64,000 nucleotides of DNA from an uncultured Rhodobiaceae bacterium (lineage in GTDB: Bacteria; Pseudomonadota; Alphaproteobacteria; Rhizobiales; TMED25), in contig CAJWPC010000001.1 of NCBI GenBank assembly GCA_913045225.1, positions 143,128-207,127 on the forward strand, in the 5' to 3' direction. The translations under genes and the position numbers were made by a program. Below the pieces are notes generated by a model. It was given only the letters and a program-made list of their open reading frames with translations, ran no database searches and was not told the origin of the DNA. Numbering within the stretch: the first letter of the stretch is position 1; each line of letters opens with the position of its first letter. Shown here in pieces: positions 45,021 to 54,706 of the stretch.

Positions 45021-46388
45021 TTAATTCTTAATTATTTTTTCAGGCAAAAGTCCTTTTGGTCTATATCTCATGACCAACAATAAACCTAAACCCATCATTA
45101 AATATCTAAAATATGGAATACTATCGATCAAGTGTTTTTTTACTTCATTGGCGTTATCAACTTGACTCAGTAGCGTATTAATTAAAAAAAGTGCGAGCGG
45201 TGCAGACTCAATCCATATAAACCAAACAACAAAACCCCCCAATATTGCGCCATAATTATTACCTGTTCCGCCAAGTAGTACCATTACCCATATCAGGAAA
45301 GTATATCTTAAGGGCTGAAAGCTTGCAGGCGTGAATAGACCATCATAAGTGACAAGCATCGCGCCTGCAAAACCAATGATTGCCGATCCAATCATAAATA
45401 TGTGTAAATGACGTTTTACCACATTTTTTCCCATCGCTTTTGCTGCATCCTCGTTATCACGTATGGCGCGCATCATCCTTCCCCACGGCGATCTCAGAGC
45501 TTTTTCTGAAAAGATAAGCAATGTAATTAAAACGACTGCAAATATTAAGCTAAAGCATAATTTCACAAATACACCTGATGAGCTTATGACAAGCTCTTTT
45601 AAAGTCGCCATTTGCTGATCAATATCTGTAATTTTAGATAATCGGCTTGAATAAATAGACTCAATCATACCAATAAACCAATCGGAGTTTTGTAAGTCTA
45701 CTTCATACGGTGCCGGTCTTTTTAAACCAATCACATTCTTCACACCGCGTGTCAGCCACTCTTCATGTTTCACAATAGTAATTACGATACCTGATATTAA
45801 GAGCGTTGCAATTGCAAGATAATCTGACCTTAGGCCTAAGCAAACCTTTCCTGTTACGAATGCTACGAATGCTGCAAGTAGCGCCCCGACGAACCATGAA
45901 AATATGATAGGCATATTGAAACCACCAAGATAGCCGCTTGTTGCAGCATCAATTGACTCAATAGCATGTATTGAAGGACCAGAAACAACTTTCATTATTG
46001 GTACAATTGATATTACAAGTACAAAAATAATATAATTTTTATATTTTGATGTAACTTTGCTATGTACATAAAATACTGCATAAACCAGTGCTGCTAGTAA
46101 TAAGCCAGACATAATAATACCTGTACCACCTGCATCCCATGCTGCATATACAGGTGGGACGGATATAACAATTACTGCGAGCCCTCCAATGGCCAAGAAA
46201 CCCATCACTCCAAAGTTAATCAATCCTGAATAACCCCATTGCATATTTACTCCCATGGACATTACCGATGAGATTAAGCATAAGTTGAGTATCGATAAAG
46301 CAACTCCCCATGATTGGAAAAAACCAACAAGCATAATCAGAAGGCCCATGATTGTGAAGGCAATTTTTATATCAAGATTATTCTTCAA
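45021..46388 (-). CDS. livM: Branched-chain amino acid ABC transporter permease LivM
   Basis: A 455-residue inner-membrane protein with about ten hydrophobic segments. Family blocks include the N-terminal GYSGLINFGVMGFLAIGG, SDYLAIATLLISG and RAIRDNEDAAKAMGKNV (the EAA-like loop contacting the ATPases). An extra hydrophilic stretch around residues 215-265 makes it longer than E. coli LivM (425 aa). The 3' end abuts the shared terminator with livJ. The gene overlaps livH by 4 nt. Confidence 0.92.
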   Translation of the reverse strand: MKNNLDIKIAFTIMGLLIMLVGFFQSWGVALSILNLCLISSVMSMGVNMQWGYSGLINFGVMGFLAIGGLAVIVISVPPVYAAWDAGGTGIIMSGLLLAALVYAVFYVHSKVTSKYKNYIIFVLVISIVPIMKVVSGPSIHAIESIDAATSGYLGGFNMPIIFSWFVGALLAAFVAFVTGKVCLGLRSDYLAIATLLISGIVITIVKHEEWLTRGVKNVIGLKRPAPYEVDLQNSDWFIGMIESIYSSRLSKITDIDQQMATLKELVISSSGVFVKLCFSLIFAVVLITLLIFSEKALRSPWGRMMRAIRDNEDAAKAMGKNVVKRHLHIFMIGSAIIGFAGAMLVTYDGLFTPASFQPLRYTFLIWVMVLLGGTGNNYGAILGGFVVWFIWIESAPLALFLINTLLSQVDNANEVKKHLIDSIPYFRYLMMGLGLLLVMRYRPKGLLPEKIIKN

Positions 46389-47395
46389 ATTACCTTTCCT
46401 TTAAATATTCCGTTTGGTCTGTAGATGAGAACCACAATTAGTATAGCGAAAGAAATTGCAAATTTATAATCAGTTGAAATATATTGCACTAAGCTATTTG
46501 GCTCAAGCTGTTCTGGGAGCAAATATATAAAAAATTTTTTATATGCATAGGTTAAGCCAATTTCAGTGAATGCAATAACGAAGCCACCATAGAACGCTCC
46601 GAGAGGATTTCCTATCCCACCGACTATGGTTGCCGCAAATATTGGTAGCAGATTATTCCAATATGCGAGTGGTTTAAAACTTTTGTCTAGTCCATAAAGG
46701 GTTCCAGCGATCGTTGCTAATATTGAGACGAGAATCCAAGTAAGTAGAATAATTTTTCCAGGATCAATACCTGATAAAAGAGCCAAATCTTCATTGTTTG
46801 AGTAAGCCCTCATTGATTTACCAGTTTTTGTTTTGTTAAGAAAATAAAATAACAAAGAGCATGTGATAATTGTAGTGATGAAAGTTATTAGCTGTGTTGA
46901 TTTTATTGCAAGACCCTCATTTAGTCCCGTTAGATTTTTAAATTCGTTTGCCTTTAGGATGAATCTTGACCCATCCATAAAAGTAACATCTCCGGGTCCA
47001 ATAATTATTCGAACAATTGCATTAAGTATAAACATCACACCTAAGCTAACGACAATTAATATAACCGGATCACTCTTTTTCTCTCTGTAGTATTTAAATA
47101 CGGCCTTATCAAAAAATATGCTAATTAAGATTGTTGCGATGATACCGATTGGTAATGCAATAAGGGCCGTAGGTAGTACACCAAGTGATATTCCTATAGA
47201 CTGCAGGTACCATGTAAATAAGATCACTATCATAGTTGCAAATGCCATAAGGTCTCCGTAGGCAAAATTTGCAAATCTGAGAACTCCGTATATTAGTGTA
47301 ACACCTATTGCCCCAAGTGCTAACTGGGATCCATATGTAATGGCTGGCACCACAATGAAATTTGTTAGAAGAATTATTGAGTTTAATAAGTCCAT
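46385..47395 (-). CDS. livH: Branched-chain amino acid ABC transporter permease LivH
   Basis: A 336-residue integral membrane protein with about eight hydrophobic segments. GAIGVTLIYGVLRFANFAYGD is the N-terminal LivH motif, and RAYSNNEDLALLSGIDPGK is the EAA-like coupling loop. The protein ends in RPNGIFKGKVI, matching the RPxGLFG ending of the family. Its start directly abuts the livF stop. Confidence 0.93.
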   Translation of the reverse strand: MDLLNSIILLTNFIVVPAITYGSQLALGAIGVTLIYGVLRFANFAYGDLMAFATMIVILFTWYLQSIGISLGVLPTALIALPIGIIATILISIFFDKAVFKYYREKKSDPVILIVVSLGVMFILNAIVRIIIGPGDVTFMDGSRFILKANEFKNLTGLNEGLAIKSTQLITFITTIITCSLLFYFLNKTKTGKSMRAYSNNEDLALLSGIDPGKIILLTWILVSILATIAGTLYGLDKSFKPLAYWNNLLPIFAATIVGGIGNPLGAFYGGFVIAFTEIGLTYAYKKFFIYLLPEQLEPNSLVQYISTDYKFAISFAILIVVLIYRPNGIFKGKVI

Positions 47396-48097
47396 TTACC
47401 CACCTAAGAAAGACCTTTTTATTTCATTATCATTAAGTAAATATTCACCCGATCCTTCATATGCATTCCTGCCAGTTACGAGAATATAACCTCGATCCGA
47501 TATATCTAGAGCTTGTCTTGCATTTTGCTCTACCATAAGAACGGCTATATTTTTTCCCTTGATGTTTAGTATGTGCTGAAAAATCTCATCCATGACAACG
47601 GGTGAAACACCTGCGGTCGGTTCATCAAGCATGAGGACTTTTGGATCAGTCATTAATGCCCTTGCCAGAGCAACTTGCTGCCTTTGCCCTCCTGATAGCT
47701 CACCCGCAAATTGATCACTTTTTTCCTTGATTATGGGGAATAAATCAAACATTTCGTTTAGTCTATCATTGATATCTCCTTCTATTAAAAAGGCACCCAT
47801 TTCAAGATTTTCTCTAACAGTTAATTCTGTAAATATATTATTAGTTTGGGGAACAAATGATATACCTGACTTTATCCTATCTTGTGGTTTCATCTTATTT
47901 ATATTTTTGCCCTCTAAAAAAACATCGCCAGTCGAATTATTAAGAATTCCAAGCATGGCCTTCATGGCTGTTGACTTTCCGGCGCCATTTGGACCGAGTA
48001 TTGAAACAATCTCACCCCGTTCAACCTCAAAGTAGCAATCCTCAATTATATTTGCTCCACCATAACCTCCAGTAAGTTTCTTTGCTGAAAAAAACAT
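47396..48097 (-). CDS. livF: Branched-chain amino acid ABC transporter ATPase LivF
   Basis: A 233-residue ABC ATPase. Walker A GPNGAGKST, the Q-loop, signature LSGGQRQQVALARAL and Walker B VLMLDEPTAGVSP are present, followed by VEQNARQALDISDRGYIL, typical of LivF. It shares one base with the livG stop upstream. It energises the LivHM permease together with LivG. Confidence 0.94.
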   Translation of the reverse strand: MFFSAKKLTGGYGGANIIEDCYFEVERGEIVSILGPNGAGKSTAMKAMLGILNNSTGDVFLEGKNINKMKPQDRIKSGISFVPQTNNIFTELTVRENLEMGAFLIEGDINDRLNEMFDLFPIIKEKSDQFAGELSGGQRQQVALARALMTDPKVLMLDEPTAGVSPVVMDEIFQHILNIKGKNIAVLMVEQNARQALDISDRGYILVTGRNAYEGSGEYLLNDNEIKRSFLGG

Positions 48098-48873
48098 TAT
48101 TTTTTTACACCTCTGCCTAAGTATGACTCAATGACCTCATCATTCTTTCTTATTTCGTCAGCCGTCCCTTTAAATAATACGGAGCCCTCCGCAAGAACAA
48201 TTATTGGGTCACATAACCTGCTTATTAAATCAAAGTCATGCTCAATCATACAGAATGTATAACCTTTTTCATTATTGAGACGTAATATTGACTCTGCTAT
48301 ATCATTCAATAAGGTTTTATTAACACCCGCGCCAACCTCATCAAGAAATACGATCTTTGCATCCACCATCATTGTGCGCGCGAGTTCGAGTAGTTTTTTT
48401 TGCCCACCAGACAGATTGCCCGCCAATTCATTTTTTAGATGGTCAATTTTCAGAAATTCTAATACTTCAAACGCTTTTTGTTTTATTACATCATCTTCTT
48501 CCTGAATCTTCCTTCTGTTGACTAATGAATAGAGCAAATTCTCTCCTGCTTGATTGCCAGGGACAACCATAAGATTTTCTACAACTGTCATATTTGTGAA
48601 TTCGTGTGCTATTTGAAATGTCCTGAGCATGCCCAATTCAAAAAGTTCGTAGGACTCGAAACCTGTTATATTTTCACCATTATATAAAACTGATCCTGAC
48701 TCGGGCTTTAGATGCCCGGTAATAACATTGAAAAGTGTGCTCTTACCTGATCCGTTTGGGCCGATTATTCCCGTAATAGAGCCTTCTTCTATATCTATTG
48801 TACAATCGTTCAATGCGACAAGGCCACCAAACCTCTTTACTATATTTTGAACATTGAGAAGTGTTTCACTCAT
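48097..48873 (-). CDS. livG: Branched-chain amino acid ABC transporter ATPase LivG
   Basis: A 258-residue ABC ATPase, first gene of the livG-F-H-M transcript. Walker A GPNGSGKST, signature NLSGGQKKLLELARTM and Walker B IVFLDEVGAGVN are visible; IEHDFDLISRLCDPIIVLAEG is the LivG-type H-loop. The ATG lies in a 124-base gap containing the imperfect A/T palindrome AATAATCGATTATT. Confidence 0.94.
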   Translation of the reverse strand: MSETLLNVQNIVKRFGGLVALNDCTIDIEEGSITGIIGPNGSGKSTLFNVITGHLKPESGSVLYNGENITGFESYELFELGMLRTFQIAHEFTNMTVVENLMVVPGNQAGENLLYSLVNRRKIQEEDDVIKQKAFEVLEFLKIDHLKNELAGNLSGGQKKLLELARTMMVDAKIVFLDEVGAGVNKTLLNDIAESILRLNNEKGYTFCMIEHDFDLISRLCDPIIVLAEGSVLFKGTADEIRKNDEVIESYLGRGVKK

Positions 48874-48997
48874 ATGAAAGACCCAAAAAATAATCGATTA
48901 TTATTTTATTTTTTATGGATATACTATCATAATTACAGATTAATTGTATTCTAAAACTTTATTGAATTCAAAGATACCTGTTGTGTTGTTTTTGCTA

Positions 48998-49381
48998 TTA
49001 AAATGTTATTGCTTTAAATACCAAGAGGTAAAAATCAATTTTATTAAACACCTCTAAAGCATCGATGTTAAGCGATATGAGGTATAAATATATAAAAAAA
49101 CTTAAAATTGCTTCAGGGATTTGCTTTGAATATTGAGTATTTTTTTTATAACTAAGAAAGTAATTATTAATTGTAATAAGCCTCAAAACTATAATAATAA
49201 GTGCTGAGAAACACTTAAAAGTGCAATAGATCAATGAAAGTGTTATTGCAATTATTATTGTATATCTAAACTGCTTATTACTAATATCAATTAGGTGATT
49301 TGTTACTGTATAATAGAGCGCATAAACTGTGATTACATCACGAATAAAATATAAAATTTGTTTTTTTTGGAGCATTGGCAT
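48998..49381 (-). CDS. Small membrane protein of unknown function
   Basis: A 127-residue protein not recognised. Four hydrophobic segments are visible (about residues 11-27, 40-58, 60-73 and 90-123), with polar or basic stretches between them (SYKKNTQYSKQIPEA). It overlaps the DUF4174 gene at a single base and is on the same strand, so the two are probably translated from one mRNA. Rich in isoleucine and lysine, like other A+T-rich genes here. Confidence 0.6.
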   Translation of the reverse strand: MPMLQKKQILYFIRDVITVYALYYTVTNHLIDISNKQFRYTIIIAITLSLIYCTFKCFSALIIIVLRLITINNYFLSYKKNTQYSKQIPEAILSFFIYLYLISLNIDALEVFNKIDFYLLVFKAITF

Positions 49382-49707
49382 TATTTTTCCATACCCATTT
49401 TTCTCATTGGCATGCTGTCTATAACATCAAACAAGCTCTCCAATAGTTTTAAGTCTTTTGAGTATCTCTTAAGTGTGCCATCAAGACCTACAAGATAAAG
49501 GCCAAAAGTATCCTTATTTATTAACGGTATTTGATTTATATCGAAATCATCTCGCGTAATGGCAATGTGTTTTAGCTGTCTCTCCTCAATTGCTTGATTG
49601 TTATTTATAAAAAAGCGATTAATTTCCTCTTTCATGAAGGACTGAGATTCATCATCGTGGAAATAGGAAATTAGTAGTCTTTTTTTCCATTTATATTTTT
49701 GGAACAT
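49381..49707 (-). CDS. DUF4174 domain protein
   Basis: A 108-residue protein. KWKKRLLISYFHDDESQSF near the N-terminus and the C-terminal LYLVGLDGTLKRYSKDLKLLESLFDVIDSMPMRKMGMEK match the DUF4174 family (RxLLIFAP... and LxGKDGxxKlrs...LFxxIDxMPMRxxEM). The family has a thioredoxin-like appearance but no catalytic cysteines are present here. Unlike many members, this copy has no signal peptide visible. Function unknown. Confidence 0.78.
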   Translation of the reverse strand: MFQKYKWKKRLLISYFHDDESQSFMKEEINRFFINNNQAIEERQLKHIAITRDDFDINQIPLINKDTFGLYLVGLDGTLKRYSKDLKLLESLFDVIDSMPMRKMGMEK

Positions 49708-49775
49708 TATAAATAATCTATTACAATAAATTTTTTAAACTGTTATAAATATAGCAGAGAGGAAAGGATAATAAT

Positions 49776-50753
49776 ATGATTAATGCAGTAATGGTCGGGC
49801 TTGGATGGTGGGGGAAACATTCCATTGAGTCAGTCAAAGACAAAAGTGAAAAAATTAAAATTATTGGTGCATGTTCAAAGAATAGTGATCAACATTCAGC
49901 TTACCTAAAGAAAAATGATTTAATAATCTATCAAACTTATGAAGATGCTCTCAAAGATGAGAATATTGATGCGGTAATTTTGACGACACCGCATACGACG
50001 CATACCGAACAAATTATAGCAGCTGCAAATCATAATAAACATGTATTTGTTGAAAAACCGATGACACTTACAAAATCGGATGCAATTATGTGTGTCAAGG
50101 CACTAGAAGATAAGAAACTGAAATTGGGTATAGGCTTTAGTAGAAGGTTCCAGCCTGCGTATATTGATTTACTTAAAATGATCAGTGATGGCGAGATAGG
50201 TGATGTGCTCCACATTGAAGGAGAGCAATCTGGCCCAAGCGCGTACAAGCTTAAAGAGGGTATGTGGAGAGCTTCAAAAAGTGAAAGTCCCGGAGGGGCA
50301 ATGGCTGCGCGTGGCACACATGTTATGGACGCAATGATAAGTATAGCTGGAGCAGTTGAGAAAATATCATGCATAAGTGAAAGGAGAGTCCTTGATATTG
50401 ACCTAGACGATACAACCTCAATGCTAATGAAATTCAAAAGTGGAATATCAGGTTATCTTGGAACAATTTACGTAACAGCTGATATCTGGAGACTGCATGT
50501 CTATGGATCGATGGGGTATTTATTGATGGATGCGGAGACAAGGCTAATCAAGAAAACACTGGATAATAAAGAGACAATTATTAATTATCCAAATGCTAAT
50601 ATAGTTGGTTTAACATTAGAAGCATTTGCTGATGATATTGAAGGGAAAGCGCCATTCCCTGTCACCACTGATGAAGCAATAGATGGTGTTGCTGCTTTTG
50701 AGGCTATGGTTAAATCAGCTGAAAATAACAGTAATTGGATTAGCGTAGACTAA
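49776..50753 (+). CDS. Gfo/Idh/MocA-family oxidoreductase (copy 1)
   Basis: A 325-residue NAD(P)-dependent dehydrogenase. The N-terminal Rossmann fold begins AVMVGLGWWGKHSIESV, followed by VILTTPHTTHTEQIIAAANHNKHVFVEKPMTL, the conserved EKP motif. The C-terminal alpha/beta domain contains GGAMAARGTHVMDAMI in the place of the catalytic G-x-x-D-x-x-x-H-like region. It resembles the protein at 60978, with an identical GLGWWGK start. Substrate unknown; sugars, inositols and related polyols are typical for the family. Confidence 0.88.
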   Translation: MINAVMVGLGWWGKHSIESVKDKSEKIKIIGACSKNSDQHSAYLKKNDLIIYQTYEDALKDENIDAVILTTPHTTHTEQIIAAANHNKHVFVEKPMTLTKSDAIMCVKALEDKKLKLGIGFSRRFQPAYIDLLKMISDGEIGDVLHIEGEQSGPSAYKLKEGMWRASKSESPGGAMAARGTHVMDAMISIAGAVEKISCISERRVLDIDLDDTTSMLMKFKSGISGYLGTIYVTADIWRLHVYGSMGYLLMDAETRLIKKTLDNKETIINYPNANIVGLTLEAFADDIEGKAPFPVTTDEAIDGVAAFEAMVKSAENNSNWISVD

Positions 50754-50772
50754 TACTTCGGGGGTAATATCT

Positions 50773-51696
50773 CTAATCTTTCGTTTGACCAACTGACTCA
50801 CGACAAGGTCCGTACATGCAAGTGAGCAGGAGTATAATTCCTGAGACGACTGCAATCATACCAGCGGCACTAACAGAATTTTCACTACCAAACCAAAGTG
50901 GACCGTATCCTGCGATTATATAGCCAAAAATTGCTGCTAATATTGCAAAAACTATTGACCAAATAACCTGAATACCTAGCTTATTTGTCATTAGCCGTGC
51001 TGCCGCCGGTGGGCAAATAAACATAGCAATCACAATGATAGAGCCCACTGACTCAAATGCCGCAACAGCTGCGATTGCGGTTATGATAACTAGCGAAAAG
51101 TTAATTATTGAGGAATGAATACCAATAGTTCTCGCATATTCTTCATCAAACGTTACAATTTTTAACCAGCGCCAGAATATCACTGTCAGAGAGAGAATAA
51201 ATCCACAAACAAAAATAATACGAAATAATTCATCGGGTAGCGTTTTCAATACGTCAAGATCAAACAATGATTGCCACCCTTGTGCTTTTAACCAAATCAG
51301 GGACTCTAAGTTTCCCATTAATGCATGTTCAACATCGAGATGTACTTTGCTCGTATCTGTTTGTTCCAAAATTAATACCCCTAGCGCAAACATACCTGTG
51401 AATACAACCCCCATTGCTGCACCAGGCTCAATTTTTCCCAATCTTTTAATAACTTCTATAAGTATGACAGCGACTAATGCCGCTCCTGCAGCGCCCAACA
51501 ACATTGGTATTGTGGAAATAACTCCTGTGAAAATGAAAGCAATAACAATACCGGGTAGCACAACATGACTGATTGCATCACCAATTAGTGCTTGGCGTTT
51601 TAGTATAAGAAAGTTGCCTGGGACCGCACAACTTATTCCTGCCAGAATACCAATTAAGATTGGCGTCAAAGAAAATTGAATAAATTCAGTAATCAT
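50773..51696 (-). CDS. Zn/Mn-type metal ABC transporter permease (second subunit)
   Basis: A 307-residue ABC-3 family permease with about eight hydrophobic segments. Family blocks GNFLILKRQALIGDAISHVVLPGI and FDEEYARTIGI are present, with FESVGSIIVIAMFICPPAAARLMTNKL near the C-terminal half. It overlaps the first permease by 11 nt, which suggests a heterodimeric permease as in TroCD/SitCD. Metal is inferred from the family only. Confidence 0.9.
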   Translation of the reverse strand: MITEFIQFSLTPILIGILAGISCAVPGNFLILKRQALIGDAISHVVLPGIVIAFIFTGVISTIPMLLGAAGAALVAVILIEVIKRLGKIEPGAAMGVVFTGMFALGVLILEQTDTSKVHLDVEHALMGNLESLIWLKAQGWQSLFDLDVLKTLPDELFRIIFVCGFILSLTVIFWRWLKIVTFDEEYARTIGIHSSIINFSLVIITAIAAVAAFESVGSIIVIAMFICPPAAARLMTNKLGIQVIWSIVFAILAAIFGYIIAGYGPLWFGSENSVSAAGMIAVVSGIILLLTCMYGPCRESVGQTKD

Positions 51697-52903
51697 ACGT
51701 TATACTCTTAAATTTGTGAGATTTGATATATTGATCAACTTTCAAAAGCTCTTCTTTTGTGAGTGTTTCCTCAATTAGTTTGATGCCATAATTTATGTTC
51801 ATATCTTTATCTGGATATACTTCTTTGGCTGCAATCCACCTATTTTCATCAATAAGGATTTTTGTTACTAATTTTTTACCTTTATCGGTCAAACCATCCG
51901 ATCTTGAGAGGCCCTCATTTGCTAATAATTTTCGAGTAAATGAGCTAACAACATTCTCACCTTTTGCAATTGTGAGTAATCCTTGACGACGGTGGATATT
52001 AGATTTAGTTTTTCGACGCTCTATGAATGTTGAGAATACTCCACTGTTTGGTGCAAGAAAAAGTGAAAGCACAAATAGGACTATTGCAATCAATACAATA
52101 ATTGGGCCTGTTGGCAGCGATGGCGCTGAAGCAGATAGAACTGCCCCAATATACCCCGATAAACCACCTAAAAAGCCTGCAATCACAACGACTTCATCCG
52201 TACGATTACTCCAGAAGCGTGCTGTTACTGCTGGTATTATTAGCATTGCGACAATTAAAATTAAACCAACAAGTTTCATTCCAATAACGGTCACTCCTAG
52301 GACAAGCCCCATCATTAAAAGGTCAATTTGTCGAACATCATAGCCCACAGATATTGCGTAATCTTTGTCAAAGGAAACAATTGTTAAGGGGCGGCGCGCG
52401 ATCCAGATTCCTAAAATACTAAAAAATCCTCCAATAGCAATTACAATTGCATCTTGAAATAACATTCCAGCTGTTGAACCAAGGAGAAAACTTTCTAGCC
52501 CTGCTTGTCTACCACTGCTCATTGTCTGAATAACTGTAAGAAGAACGATACCAGCGCCAAAAAAAACTCCTAGTACGCTGCCAATCGCTGCATCCTCAGG
52601 TAAGCGTGTACGTCGAGGAATCCACTCTATTATGAATAGACCTATGAGCGCTGTTATTGCTGAACCACATAATAATCCCAATATGCTGCGACCATCTCCT
52701 CCAAGCCAAATCATTATAATGAAAGCAACTCCAATACCAGGCAAGGTTGCGTGGGCTATTGCATCTGAAACAAGCGCACGCTTTCGCAGAAAAAGGAATG
52801 TTCCAGCCGAACCTGCGGCGATACCTAAAAGTATAGCTCCAACGGTAACGAGGGCAACATTGTAACCCGCTTGAAATAGCATTGCTTGTAGAAAAGTATT
52901 CAT
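51686..52903 (-). CDS. Zn/Mn-type metal ABC permease with DtxR/MntR-like C-terminal extension
   Basis: A 405-residue protein. The first about 285 residues are an ABC-3 permease (GTFLFLRKRALVSDAIAHATLPGIG, FDKDYAISVGYDVR, KLVGLILIVAMLIIPAVTARF). The last about 115 residues are hydrophilic and include EGLSRSDGLTDKGKKLVTKILIDENRWIAAKE followed by IEETLTKEELLKVD, similar to the helix-turn-helix/dimerisation part of iron-dependent repressors. This permease-repressor-like fusion is known in TroC-like proteins; its role may be cytosolic metal sensing. It overlaps the ATPase gene by 4 nt. Confidence 0.88.
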   Translation of the reverse strand: MNTFLQAMLFQAGYNVALVTVGAILLGIAAGSAGTFLFLRKRALVSDAIAHATLPGIGVAFIIMIWLGGDGRSILGLLCGSAITALIGLFIIEWIPRRTRLPEDAAIGSVLGVFFGAGIVLLTVIQTMSSGRQAGLESFLLGSTAGMLFQDAIVIAIGGFFSILGIWIARRPLTIVSFDKDYAISVGYDVRQIDLLMMGLVLGVTVIGMKLVGLILIVAMLIIPAVTARFWSNRTDEVVVIAGFLGGLSGYIGAVLSASAPSLPTGPIIVLIAIVLFVLSLFLAPNSGVFSTFIERRKTKSNIHRRQGLLTIAKGENVVSSFTRKLLANEGLSRSDGLTDKGKKLVTKILIDENRWIAAKEVYPDKDMNINYGIKLIEETLTKEELLKVDQYIKSHKFKSITYDY

Positions 52904-53700
52904 TTAGTAGGGCGATCTTTGGGGGCAGATAACTCCTCTGCATGGGTTAGTTCAAGTTTTCCACCATATGTCGATTGTAAATTTTCGTTGGTAAAAGTTT
53001 CATTAATCAATCCTTCTGCAATATTTTTTATATTGATCATGAGTACGTAGTCAAAATAATCGCGAACTGTTGCTAAGTCATGATGAACTGCAATTATAGA
53101 TTTATTTTTTGATTTTAAGGATTTTAAGACGTCAATAATTGCTCTTTCAGTTGCCGCATCAACACCAGAAAATGGTTCATCCAAAAGATATATTTCGGCG
53201 TCTTGCGCAAGAGCTCTCGCTAAAAATACCCTTTGTTGCTGGCCACCTGATAATTGTCCAATCTGCTGCTGCCACATGTCAGCCATACCAACTCGATCTA
53301 GGCAATCCATTGCAATGGAAGTTTGCTCCCCTTTCATTCTTCCAAGTAATCCAACCTGTCGATAGAGGCCCATTTGTACGACATCGATTACATTTGTTGG
53401 AAAATCCCAATCAACACTTACTCTTTGAGGTACATATGCAATTTTTTGCAGGTTATTTTTTATTGGATTATCGAAAATATGTACTTGCCCAGCAAGAATT
53501 GGTTGCACTCCAATTACTGCTTTAAGAAGCGTTGATTTTCCAGCGCCATTCGGTCCAATTATGGCCGACATAGAGGCAGTAGGAAAATTTGCATCAACTG
53601 AAAATATGGCAGTCTTATCTCCATAAGAGACGGTTAAACCCTGTATTTTCAGTGCTGGCTTGGACGGGGTTATCTCAGATGTGTTCGTACTATTAATCAT
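52900..53700 (-). CDS. Zn/Mn-type metal ABC transporter ATPase
   Basis: A 266-residue ABC ATPase energising the two permeases. Walker A GPNGAGKST, Q-loop with YVPQRVSVDWDFP (a feature of ZnuC/MntA-type ATPases), signature LSGGQQQRVFLARALA, Walker B IYLLDEPFSGVD and the H-loop VHHD are intact. It sits between the binding-protein gene (33 bases upstream) and the first permease. Confidence 0.93.
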   Translation of the reverse strand: MINSTNTSEITPSKPALKIQGLTVSYGDKTAIFSVDANFPTASMSAIIGPNGAGKSTLLKAVIGVQPILAGQVHIFDNPIKNNLQKIAYVPQRVSVDWDFPTNVIDVVQMGLYRQVGLLGRMKGEQTSIAMDCLDRVGMADMWQQQIGQLSGGQQQRVFLARALAQDAEIYLLDEPFSGVDAATERAIIDVLKSLKSKNKSIIAVHHDLATVRDYFDYVLMINIKNIAEGLINETFTNENLQSTYGGKLELTHAEELSAPKDRPTK

Positions 53701-53733
53701 GTTGGAAATTTTAAATATTCAGTTCTAACATTT

Positions 53734-54693
53734 TTATTTGAGCTTATTTAACATACCAGCATGTGGTGCATCACCGCCGAGGGCAATTGCAATTTTTGTA
53801 GAGTTTGAGTCAATCATACCGATATATGTCCCTTCATAACTACCAGGTTCACCCATCGCATCAGAAAATAGCTCACCACCAATACTGACTTCATATCCCT
53901 TAGCTCTGGTACCTTCCACTAAAGCTCTAATATTACGGTCACTTACTGATGTTTCAATAAAGACAGCTCGTATATTCTTTTCTATAATTAAATCCACAAG
54001 TTCCGAAATACGCTTCAAACCAGCCTCAGACTCTGTTGAAATACCCTGAATACCAATGACATCATAGCCGTAAGCTTGTCCAAAGTAATTAAATGCGTCA
54101 TGTGAGGTGAGTAGTATACGGTTTTTTTGTGGGACGGACGTAAGAACGTTATTTGCATAATTTTCAAGCTGTTCAATTTCTTTCATATAAATTTCTGCAT
54201 TATCGCTAAATTTAGTTTTCGCATCTGGTAAAATTTCAATAAGAGCGTCTCTCACATTTAAGACGATATAAGACCAAATATTCGGATTCATCCAAAGATG
54301 TGGATCGAAACGATCAACATATTCATCTGAACCTATGAGCAATTTATGTGGTACATTCTCAGCAACAGCGATGACAGGCCTTTCATTACCGAGTTCTATA
54401 AGAAACTCTTCCATTTGCGCTTCAAGATAAAGACCATTCCATAAAACTAAATCAGCATTTGCTAGAGACACAATATCTGATCTTGTTTGTCTATAGGCGT
54501 GTGGATCAACACCAGAGCCCATAAGGACTTTAATATTAACATGGTCTTCTGCAATATTTGATACGGCGTCAGCTATCATACCTGTGGTGACAACAATATT
54601 TGGTTTTTCATTTGCGTATGCGGAAGACCAATGCGCGCACATTACACATAGTATGAGTGTAAATAATTTGCAAAATAACTTTATCTTATACAT
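53734..54693 (-). CDS. Metal-binding periplasmic protein (TroA/ZnuA family)
   Basis: A 319-residue cluster A-I binding protein delivering Zn or Mn. A signal peptide ends near YANEK (residue about 28). The four metal ligands fit the TroA pattern: H65 (GVDPHAY), H132 (DPHLWMN), H198 (TSHDAFNYFG) and D278 (ELFSDAMG). Histidine rather than glutamate at the third position favours a TroA/Zn-type site over the strict Mn (PsaA) type, although TroA binds both. First gene of the transporter operon, with a possible operator upstream (54707-54727). Confidence 0.92.
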   Translation of the reverse strand: MYKIKLFCKLFTLILCVMCAHWSSAYANEKPNIVVTTGMIADAVSNIAEDHVNIKVLMGSGVDPHAYRQTRSDIVSLANADLVLWNGLYLEAQMEEFLIELGNERPVIAVAENVPHKLLIGSDEYVDRFDPHLWMNPNIWSYIVLNVRDALIEILPDAKTKFSDNAEIYMKEIEQLENYANNVLTSVPQKNRILLTSHDAFNYFGQAYGYDVIGIQGISTESEAGLKRISELVDLIIEKNIRAVFIETSVSDRNIRALVEGTRAKGYEVSIGGELFSDAMGEPGSYEGTYIGMIDSNSTKIAIALGGDAPHAGMLNKLK

Positions 54694-54706
54694 CTAAAGA
54701 TAATAA

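Noticed and set aside
48889-48902. AATAATCGATTATT as a terminator near livG
   Set aside because: It is a plain A/T palindrome without a stable GC stem, and is located upstream of livG rather than after a gene.
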